From assembly GCA_030680655.1 (NCBI GenBank), contig JAUXUZ010000352.1, positions 1 to 6,185 on the forward strand: 6,185 bases of DNA, read 5' to 3'. The translations under genes and the position numbers were made by a program. Under the pieces are notes generated by a model. That model saw nothing but the letters and a program-made list of their open reading frames with translations. It made no database searches and was not told where the DNA came from. The DNA is from Phycisphaerales bacterium (GTDB lineage: Bacteria; Planctomycetota; Phycisphaerae; Phycisphaerales; UBA1924). This document shows, one piece after another, positions 1 to 6,185 of this stretch (positions are counted from its first letter, which is position 1; every line of letters starts with the position of its first letter).

Positions 1-1
1 C

Positions 2-1075
2 GGCGGCGGCGGCCCCGGCATCGGCTTCTCGCTCGAAGAAGCCGCCGCGATCAACTGCGCCACCACCCTCACCGTCGCTGTCGGGGCTCTGCTGGCGGCC
101 CGCTTTCAGCTCGCCCGCCTGATCGCCACCGACCGGGTTGAACTCGTCCGCCAACCCTCCCGGCGGCAGCGTAGAAAGGCCCTCCGCGGCGGCGCGACCG
201 CCGAAGCGTTGACCGGGCACGACGCCACCGACCCGGGCGCAACGTCTCGAACAGTCACCGGCAACCCCGTTTTGTGGCGCGAGCTCAGGCAGCCGCTGTT
301 TGGGTCCACCTGGAAGCGCTGGCTCGGCATCGCCGCCGTTGTTGTGGCCGTCGGCACGATCCACGCCACGACCATGAACGCGATGCGGTACGAGACCATC
401 GCCGTCGTGCTCGTGCCCGCCATCGGTGCCCTGATGCTGCTGCTCCTCTCCGCCGCCGCCGTGCCCGCGGGCTCGATCACGACCGAGCTTGAGGCGCGGA
501 CGTGGGCCACGCTCTTGACGACGCCCCTGCGGACGCACCAGATCCTCCTCCCCAAGGTTGCCGGGGCGCTGCGGAGGTTGTGGCCGCCGTTCCTCTTTGT
601 CACGCTCCACCTGATCGTCTGCATCGCCCGCGGCATCGCGCCGGCGACGGTGCTCGCGCTGACGTTCGCGCACTTTGCCGTGTTCGCGGCGTTCCTCTCG
701 TGCACGGGCGTCTTCTTCAGCCTCTGCTCGCGCAAGAGCGCTGTGGCCAGCACGCTCAACCTCTCGCTGGCCCTGACGCTGTGGCTGCTTGGGCCCATCC
801 TTTTCGGGCTCGTGGTCGCGCTGCTGACAAGAGGAGGAGGCGGCGACGATGCGTTCGGGTACTTCTTCTTCAGCAACCCGGCGATGAGCTACGGCGCAGC
901 GGTCGTCGGGCTATGCGAGGGGAACAGCCGCTACGAGATTGGCCCGCTCACCTTGAGCCGGTCTGGGTTTTTCCTTCTCTGGAACATCTCACTGGGCACT
1001 TTCTTGCTGGCCGCCTGCGGCGTGCTGGCCTTTGCGGGCCGTCACTTCCACCGCCTGTCCACGGCCCGGATCTGA
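2..1075 (+). CDS. ABC-2-type transporter permease, C-terminal part (5' end outside window)
   Basis: Membrane subunit of an ABC exporter, substrate unknown. The frame is open from base 2 with no stop, so the TTG at 209 is internal and the true start lies upstream; 357 residues are visible. Residues about 16-36 form a hydrophobic helix followed by a basic cytoplasmic stretch (about 55-67). NPVLWRELRQ (88-97) then opens a second membrane module, with helices near 108-121, 132-156, 193-210, 215-241, 252-275 and 321-344. Between them lies a cytoplasmic segment, ELEARTWATLLTTPL (162-176), of the kind seen in ABC-2 permeases of the NatB/ABC-2 group, where it lies on the side of the ATPase. The part before residue 60 looks like the end of an earlier, similar module, which suggests a tandemly duplicated permease. 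An ATPase partner is expected upstream but is not in view. The next gene starts 71 bases downstream on the same strand. The family is fairly sure; the transported substrate cannot be told. Confidence 0.88.
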   Translation, partial: GGGGPGIGFSLEEAAAINCATTLTVAVGALLAARFQLARLIATDRVELVRQPSRRQRRKALRGGATAEALTGHDATDPGATSRTVTGNPVLWRELRQPLFGSTWKRWLGIAAVVVAVGTIHATTMNAMRYETIAVVLVPAIGALMLLLLSAAAVPAGSITTELEARTWATLLTTPLRTHQILLPKVAGALRRLWPPFLFVTLHLIVCIARGIAPATVLALTFAHFAVFAAFLSCTGVFFSLCSRKSAVASTLNLSLALTLWLLGPILFGLVVALLTRGGGGDDAFGYFFFSNPAMSYGAAVVGLCEGNSRYEIGPLTLSRSGFFLLWNISLGTFLLAACGVLAFAGRHFHRLSTARI

Positions 1076-1146
1076 GGGCGAAGATTCTGCCCCGATAACC
1101 CGCGGTCCGCCTTGATCCGTGCCCGGCGAAGACCGATATCCCATCC

Positions 1147-4125
1147 ATGCGGCCCCTCGTTCATGTCGCCGCCGTCATCGGCGCGGCTCTCTGCGTCTCG
1201 CTCCCGCTGCACGCCCAGCCCGCGGCGGCTCCGAGCGCCCGCGCGATCGTTCCGAGCGCACCGGGGCAACCGGCGCCGCCGCTTACGACCCCGATTGAAC
1301 TGACCGGACCGCCGCTGGTCTTCCCCATCGAGCACCGCACGACTCCCGGCAACAGCGACGCTGGCTCGGAGGGCATTGCGGCCACTCCGGGCATCGACCG
1401 TCCTTCGTTCGCGGGGCGCCAGGTGAGCGTCTTTGACTTTGAAGAAGAGTCGTTCAACCCGGAAGATGTGCCGCGCAACTGGTACCGCGCACAGGACACC
1501 GAGTCGCGCAGGCGCAGCGGGTTCCCGCGCTGGAATCAGGCGGCCTTCGACACCCAGTTCGCGCGCTCGGGCAAGTGGTCGGTCAAGCTCCCCACGCGGG
1601 GCGGCAGCACATCGCTGCGTCTCGCGTCGGGCCTGATTCAGGTCTTCCCCGACGCCGAATACCGCGTCTCCGGCGCGATCCGGACCGACGGCCTGCAGCA
1701 CGCGGGCGCTCTCATCGAGGCCGCGATCCTCGACAACAACGGCGACCCGATCCCCGGGGCCGTCGCGCGATCGAAGGCAATCCAATCACCCGACGGCTGG
1801 ACGCCGGTTGCGATCACGCTCCACGGTCCGTTCGTGGGTGCCCGCTCGCTCCGCATCGACCTGCTTCTGCTCCAGCCGGACCAGTTCCCCGTCTCGCGGG
1901 TCGCCGAGCAGTTCATCCCGCGCCCCGAGGACCTCTCCGGCGCTGCGTACTTCGACGACATCGCCGTTATCCAGCTCCCACGCGTGCGCCTGACCAGCAC
2001 CGCACCGGGCAACGTGTTCATCGGGGCAAGCAAGCCCGAGCTTTCTGCGCAGATCCGCGACCTGACAGGTGAGGACCTCCACGCAGAGATCGTGACCAAG
2101 GACATCAACGACGCCGTGGTCGATCGCCAGGAGATCGCGCTGGGGCGCGGCGGCTCGAAGGAGCGCCTCGTTCCCCGCCTGCCCCGCTACGGCTGGTACT
2201 CGGTGAGCATGAACCTCACGCGGGTGAACAACTTCAACGCCGACAGCGGGCAGCTGGCCGAGACCACCATCCTCTGGCTGGGCGACGACGGCCGCGAGGA
2301 CGGGGCGCCGTCTGGCGACCGCGCGGGCCTGGCCGTAAGCCCCTTCGCGCTGCTCGCTGAGAACCCGACGCAGCGGCAACTGCAGGTGGCGCACGAACTG
2401 GCCGCCGTGACGGGCGTTTCTCGCCTGACCGTTCCCGGGTCGCTCGACGATCCGCTCCCCGGCGTCACCCGCTCCCCGCTCGAGGAACTCTTCGCTTCAA
2501 CGACGACAGGCTCCGCCGAGCTGGCCGTCGGCATCAACGCCATCCCTACCGCGATGGCCGACCGGCTGCGCCTGGAGCCCGCCGACGTGCTGGCGCTCGG
2601 TGCCATCACGCCCAACGAGTGGCTGAACGTGCTGATGGACCGATTCGGTGCCGTCGGTCCCCGCGTCGGGAGCTGGCAGATCGGCTCTCTCGGCGCCGTC
2701 CGGCCCGGCGACGACGCACGCCTGCTCGCCATGATGTCCGCCCTTCGCGCGGGGATTCACAAGTTCTCACCCAACCCGCGCCTGGTTCTTCCCTGGCGCG
2801 CCGATCACCAGTGGCTCGGCACCGGCGGCAAGGCCAGGCCGTTCAACGCCGTCACGCTGCTCTTCCCGTCGTCGTTCGCCGCCACCGAGATCAACAGAGC
2901 GGTGGCGACGATGCAGCCGATCCGCGACGAGGGGCTCGACCTCACCATCGTTCCAGAGACGCTCCCTCCCAGCCAGTTCGGCGTGCGGGCGGAGATGAAC
3001 GACTGGGCCCAGCGGGCCGTGCTGCTCTGGGCGGCCAGCCAACCGACCAGCTCCGGTCACTCGCGCCCACGCATCGGCCTGCTCGACCCCTGGGACCCGG
3101 CGGTCTCCGATCCAACAAGCCTCGTTCCGCGCGCGACGATCGCGGCGATCACCACGCTCAACCGGGCGATGCGTGGTCGGCGCGTCGCGGGTGAGGTGCC
3201 CGCCGGGCCGCACGTGCACGGGCTGATCATCGCGCCCGAAGAGGGCGGGCCGGCGATCGGCAGCCTCTCGATCGGTTTCGGCGGGCTGATCGCCTGGACC
3301 GATGCGGGCGACGACGCCACCGACACAATCAGCGGGTACTTCGGCGGCGGCACGCTCACGCTCATCGACCTGTTCGGCAACCGAACCCCGATCGCGGCCG
3401 AGCCGGGCACCGGCCGGCACGTCATCCCTGTGACCGGAACGCCCGTGATCGTCGAGGGGATCGATGCGCACCTGGTGAAGTTCATCTCAGAAGTCAGGAT
3501 CGCGCCGTCGTTCATCCCAGCCGTGATCGCGACGCACGACTGCGAGATCCTGCTCAAGAACCCCTGGTCTACGCGCATCACCGGCGATATCCAGCTCATC
3601 CCGCCCGAATCCGGCTCCCGGTCGCAGCGCGACTGGTCGTTCGCTCCCAGCACGCCCATGGCCTTCTCGATCGCGCCGGGCCAGACCGCCCGCCTCCCGT
3701 TCTCGTTCATTTTCTCGTCGGTTGAAGAGGGCGGACAGAAGCCGATCCAACTGCTCGTGCGCCTCAGCGCCGACCGGCCGTACCCACCCATGCGCATCGC
3801 CAAGTCGATCACGGTCGGGCTCGAGGACCTTGACCTCAACGTCACGGCCAACCTCGGTCCCCGAGAGGACGGGCCCAACGTCGTCATCACCACCACCGTC
3901 ACCAACAGCGGCCGGCTCACGCGCACGCTCCAGCTCTCGTCGCACGCGACGGGCTTCGCCACGCAGAGCCAGCCGATTGTCGATCTCGCCCCGGGCGAAA
4001 CGGCGGTCCGGCGCTTCATCCTCAACAACGGCGCAGAAGCCCTGGCCGGGCGCAGGATCCGCGTGCTGCTGGTGGACGTTGACGGTGCTGAGCGCCTCAA
4101 CAAGTACGCCGTCGTGCCGAACTAG
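1147..4125 (+). CDS. Large secreted multidomain protein with carbohydrate-binding-like and degenerate glycoside-hydrolase-like regions
   Basis: Exported protein of 992 residues with no certain function. The ATG at 1147 is the only reasonable start: an in-frame TAA lies at 1096-1098 and no other start codon falls between. No clear Shine-Dalgarno is present. Residues 1-23 are a signal peptide (hydrophobic core, LHA|Q cleavage), followed by a Pro/Ala-rich linker. Residues about 95-283 resemble a jelly-roll carbohydrate-binding module, beginning VFDFEEE and ending AYFDDIAVIQLP. About 284-375 looks Ig-like. About 395-700 has alpha/beta character like a clan-A glycoside hydrolase barrel, with WQIG at 510-513 and VPET at 602-605. 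It is followed by the beta-sandwich typical of such enzymes (IAWTD near 715, DLFGN at 741-745, PVIVEGID near 766-773). Two further beta domains (about 785-890 and 895-992) resemble NEW3/CARDB-type modules. The usual Asn-Glu after WQIG is replaced by Ser-Leu, so catalysis is doubtful. A role in binding or displaying glycans outside the cytoplasm is inferred. The coding call is firm, the domain calls moderate. Confidence 0.85.
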   Translation: MRPLVHVAAVIGAALCVSLPLHAQPAAAPSARAIVPSAPGQPAPPLTTPIELTGPPLVFPIEHRTTPGNSDAGSEGIAATPGIDRPSFAGRQVSVFDFEEESFNPEDVPRNWYRAQDTESRRRSGFPRWNQAAFDTQFARSGKWSVKLPTRGGSTSLRLASGLIQVFPDAEYRVSGAIRTDGLQHAGALIEAAILDNNGDPIPGAVARSKAIQSPDGWTPVAITLHGPFVGARSLRIDLLLLQPDQFPVSRVAEQFIPRPEDLSGAAYFDDIAVIQLPRVRLTSTAPGNVFIGASKPELSAQIRDLTGEDLHAEIVTKDINDAVVDRQEIALGRGGSKERLVPRLPRYGWYSVSMNLTRVNNFNADSGQLAETTILWLGDDGREDGAPSGDRAGLAVSPFALLAENPTQRQLQVAHELAAVTGVSRLTVPGSLDDPLPGVTRSPLEELFASTTTGSAELAVGINAIPTAMADRLRLEPADVLALGAITPNEWLNVLMDRFGAVGPRVGSWQIGSLGAVRPGDDARLLAMMSALRAGIHKFSPNPRLVLPWRADHQWLGTGGKARPFNAVTLLFPSSFAATEINRAVATMQPIRDEGLDLTIVPETLPPSQFGVRAEMNDWAQRAVLLWAASQPTSSGHSRPRIGLLDPWDPAVSDPTSLVPRATIAAITTLNRAMRGRRVAGEVPAGPHVHGLIIAPEEGGPAIGSLSIGFGGLIAWTDAGDDATDTISGYFGGGTLTLIDLFGNRTPIAAEPGTGRHVIPVTGTPVIVEGIDAHLVKFISEVRIAPSFIPAVIATHDCEILLKNPWSTRITGDIQLIPPESGSRSQRDWSFAPSTPMAFSIAPGQTARLPFSFIFSSVEEGGQKPIQLLVRLSADRPYPPMRIAKSITVGLEDLDLNVTANLGPREDGPNVVITTTVTNSGRLTRTLQLSSHATGFATQSQPIVDLAPGETAVRRFILNNGAEALAGRRIRVLLVDVDGAERLNKYAVVPN
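4122..4125. other. Shared CTAG palindrome: overlapping stop codons of two convergent genes
   Basis: The + strand gene for the secreted protein ends with TAG at 4123-4125. The - strand glycosyltransferase gene ends with TAG read from 4124 to 4122. The two stops overlap inside one CTAG, so there is no spacer between the genes. I see no stem-loop with a T-tract on either side, so any transcription end must lie inside one of the coding regions or be factor-dependent. Confidence 0.95.
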
Positions 4126-5330
4126 CCGCCGCGCGCCGTCCGCAACGCCCGTTCGTACACTCGCTCAAGCTCCGACACCATCGCCTGCGCGCTGAAGCGG
4201 TTGAGGCACATCTCCCGGCCGCGCTGCGCCATCACCGCCCGCTCCGCCGGGTGGTCGTGCAGCCACACTACCGCGTCGCGCATGCCGCCCCGATCGCCAA
4301 GCCGCACCAACTTGCCCGTCTGCCCCTCGATGCACGCCTCACCCGTGCCGTCTACGTCGTACGCCACCGGGCACACCCGGCCAAGCAGCGCCTGGGGCAC
4401 CGTCCGCGGCAGGCCCTCGCGGTAACTCGGGTGCGCCAGCACATCCATCGCGCGGATGAAGAACGGCACCCGCTCACTCGGCACAAGCCCCGTCGTCACC
4501 ACCTGCCCGCGCACGCCCATGCCGTCGAGCCGCTTGTACAGCTTCTCCTTCAACCACCCGTCTCCCACCCACAGCAGCTTCCAGTTGGGGCGCTTCTTGA
4601 GTTCATCCCCGAGCGCATCGAGCAGGTCGTCGTGCCCCTTCTGTGCACTGAGCCGGGCGACGGTTCCGATCACAAAGTCGCCGTCGTTCAGCCCCGCCTC
4701 TCGCCGCGCCGCCCGCCGCGCTGCTCCGTCGACATCGTCGTGCGCATAACGCTCAACTTCCATCCCGCTGTAGACGGTCTGATACTGCTCGGGTTGGCCG
4801 ATCCCTTCCGCCAAGTACTTGCTCGTCATCGCGTTGGCAACGCTCAGGATCAGGTGGCAGCGCCGCGCCGCCCACCGCTCGCTGGCAACGTACAGGCCTC
4901 GCACCAGCGGGTTCTGCCCGTCATAGAACGGTGGCCCGTGGATCGTGTGCAACACACCCATCGGCTGGCCGCCACGCTTGAGCACACTCCATGCTGCACC
5001 TCTCCCGATCACTCCCGCCTTGCTGCTGTGGGTGTGCACGATGTCAGGCTTGATCTGGTCGATCAGCCGCCGCAATTGCCCCCAGCACCGCCAGTCGTGC
5101 CACGGGTGCACGGCCCGCACCAGCGACGGCACCACGTGGCGCGTGATCACGCGACCGTCGCCGGTCTGGAACTTCTCCACACGCTCCAGCAGCGACCCTT
5201 CCGGCCCGTAGATCGGCCCGTACGCAAGGTGCACATCGTGCCCCAGGCGTGCCTGCCCCTCGCAGGAGAGCACCGTGTTCTCCTGCGAGCCGCCGAGGAT
5301 CAACCGGGTTGAGATATGGAGGATGCGCAC
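4122..5330 (-). CDS. Glycosyltransferase family 4 (GT-B fold)
   Basis: Retaining glycosyltransferase expected to move a sugar from an NDP-sugar donor onto a lipid-linked or surface glycan at the cytoplasmic face; donor and acceptor are unknown. With the GTG at 5330 the protein has 402 residues and starts with the usual first GT-B strand, VRILHIS. The N-terminal domain holds GGSQEN (13-18), GPEGSLL (42-48) and HTHSSKAG (99-106). The C-terminal domain holds GTVARLSAQKGHDDL (222-236), with Arg226 and Lys231 at the donor-phosphate positions, then GDG (256-258) and REGLPRTVPQALL (304-316). There Glu305 is present and the second Glu of the classical E-x7-E is Gln313. VDGTGE (326-331) follows. The reading frame can be extended to a GTG at 5402, adding 24 Arg/Gly-rich residues that fit no GT-B element, and another GTG lies at 5336. 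None has a convincing ribosome binding site. It lies downstream of truA on the same strand, which allows co-transcription. The family is near certain. Confidence 0.94.
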   Translation of the reverse strand: MRILHISTRLILGGSQENTVLSCEGQARLGHDVHLAYGPIYGPEGSLLERVEKFQTGDGRVITRHVVPSLVRAVHPWHDWRCWGQLRRLIDQIKPDIVHTHSSKAGVIGRGAAWSVLKRGGQPMGVLHTIHGPPFYDGQNPLVRGLYVASERWAARRCHLILSVANAMTSKYLAEGIGQPEQYQTVYSGMEVERYAHDDVDGAARRAARREAGLNDGDFVIGTVARLSAQKGHDDLLDALGDELKKRPNWKLLWVGDGWLKEKLYKRLDGMGVRGQVVTTGLVPSERVPFFIRAMDVLAHPSYREGLPRTVPQALLGRVCPVAYDVDGTGEACIEGQTGKLVRLGDRGGMRDAVVWLHDHPAERAVMAQRGREMCLNRFSAQAMVSELERVYERALRTARGG

Positions 5331-5438
5331 GGGCACAAGATAGCCGAACCGACTCGTCCCCGCGCTGCCGCCGGCCCGCCGGCGCGGGTTCGCCGCAACC
5401 ACTGCCGACGGCGTGTCGCGCCCACCAACTCCGCCACC

Positions 5439-6185
5439 TCACTCCGGATACCAGATGCGCTCCAGGCAGAGCCCCTGCGGCGGCGCGGTGATCCCCGCCT
5501 TCGACCGGTCGAGACTCGTCAGCGCCTCTTTGACCATGCCGGCTGACTTCTGGTTCAGCCCCACGTGCATCAGCGTCCCCGCGATGATCCGCACCATTTT
5601 CCACAGGAACCCGTTCCCCACTATCTCCATGCGCACCACCGCGTTGCCGTCGGCGGAGCGCTCCAACTCGCTCACCCCGAGCGAGTAGACCGTCCGCACC
5701 GTCGACAGCCGCCCGTGCCCCGCCGCCGCGAACGCTGCAAAGTCGTGCTCACCCACCAGCGCCGCGCCCGCCTCGTTCATCGCGGCCACGTCAAGCGTCC
5801 CGCGTGCCAGCCAGTTCACCGTCCGCCGTGTCCAGATCGGCCTCACCGGCCCGACACAGAACGTGTACGAGTACATCTTGCGGGCCGCATCGCCGATCGG
5901 GTTGAAACCGATGGCGACTTCCGACGCTGCAAGCACCGTCACATCGTCGGGCAGCCGGCTGTTCACCGCCGCCATCAACCGGTCCGCGCCGCGCTCGCTC
6001 GGCCAGCCCGTCCCCATGCCGTCGGGGATCGTGCTGAACGCGGCGACCTGCCCGCGCGCGTGCACGCCGCTGTCGGTCCGCGATGCACCGATCAGTTCTA
6101 CTCGCTCGCGGCACACGCCCCGCACAGCCTGCTCGACAACCCCTTGCACCGTCCGCAGCGCAACGCGCCCCTCGCGCTCGCTCTC
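5439..6185 (-). CDS. truA: tRNA pseudouridine(38-40) synthase TruA (N-terminus outside window)
   Basis: Converts uridines 38, 39 and 40 in the anticodon stem-loop of tRNAs to pseudouridine, in the cytoplasm. The frame stays open to the last base of the window, so the GTG at 6149 is internal; 248 residues are visible. RTVQGVVEQAV (11-21) matches the segment just after the N-terminal YDG...GWQ region of TruA, so roughly 25-30 residues are missing. The catalytic motif SRTDSGVHARGQV is at 35-47 with the nucleophile Asp38 (codon at 6074-6072). KMYSYTF (103-109) carries the conserved active-site Tyr region. GEHDFAAF (145-152) and NGFLWKMVRIIAGTL (191-205) are the other family signatures, and APPQGLCL (234-241) closes the domain. 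All expected catalytic elements are intact. The stop TGA is at 5441-5439. The glycosyltransferase follows after 36 or 108 bases, depending on which start that gene uses. Confidence 0.97.
   Translation of the reverse strand, partial: ESEREGRVALRTVQGVVEQAVRGVCRERVELIGASRTDSGVHARGQVAAFSTIPDGMGTGWPSERGADRLMAAVNSRLPDDVTVLAASEVAIGFNPIGDAARKMYSYTFCVGPVRPIWTRRTVNWLARGTLDVAAMNEAGAALVGEHDFAAFAAAGHGRLSTVRTVYSLGVSELERSADGNAVVRMEIVGNGFLWKMVRIIAGTLMHVGLNQKSAGMVKEALTSLDRSKAGITAPPQGLCLERIWYPE

Noticed and set aside
1..13. GGC triplet run at the left edge
   Set aside because: It reads in frame as four glycines in an extracytoplasmic loop of the permease. It is too short to call a repeat element.
106..876. 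256-codon open frame on the - strand over the permease
   Set aside because: It is antisense to a clear multi-helix membrane protein, of low-complexity basic composition and without domain features.
1076..1095. GGGC...GCCC hairpin just after the permease stop
   Set aside because: Only a 4-bp stem with a 9-base loop and no T-tract, so it does not support an intrinsic terminator call.
3057..4103. Long open frame of 348 codons on the - strand
   Set aside because: It lies wholly antisense to the secreted-protein gene. Its translation is rich in Arg, Ser and Pro with no domain pattern, as expected from a high-GC shadow frame.
4251..5312. Long open frame of 353 codons on the + strand opposite the glycosyltransferase
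   Set aside because: The product is His/Arg/Pro-rich without recognisable motifs, whereas the opposite strand encodes an intact GT4 protein. It is a shadow of that gene.
5405..5417. Short inverted repeat (CGACG/TGTCG) between truA and the glycosyltransferase
   Set aside because: About five pairs including a G-T pair and no T-tract; such repeats are expected by chance at this GC content.

Overview
The window is very GC-rich, with tightly packed genes and strong G/C preference at third codon positions. It holds four protein-coding genes and no RNA gene, CRISPR array, insertion sequence or phage feature that I can see. Gene content points to a planctomycete, possibly the Phycisphaerae lineage. 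The clues are an ABC-2-type permease carrying an NPVLWRELR segment, a very large secreted beta-rich protein with a glycoside-hydrolase-like core, and a GT4 glycosyltransferase of the GGxQENT / HTHSSKAG type. This placement is an inference from recalled family flavour, not a search result.

The left two thirds read on the + strand. First comes the C-terminal part of an ABC transporter permease, whose start lies beyond the left edge and which stops at 1075. After a 71-base gap comes a 992-residue exported protein (1147-4125). It has a signal peptide, a carbohydrate-binding-like beta-sandwich, a central region resembling a degenerate clan-A glycoside hydrolase barrel, and C-terminal Ig-like domains. 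The two may be co-transcribed.

The right third reads on the - strand. A tRNA pseudouridine synthase (truA), whose start lies beyond the right edge, is followed by a GT4-family glycosyltransferase. The two groups converge, and the last two genes share their stop codons in a single CTAG palindrome at 4122-4125.

Functionally, three of the four genes fit envelope or surface work: membrane export, a secreted glycan-related protein, and glycan assembly on the cytoplasmic side. truA is a housekeeping tRNA-modification gene. No stretch of more than 110 bases lacks a gene. I see no strong evidence for an undescribed system. The large secreted protein is the least understood item and the best candidate for follow-up.
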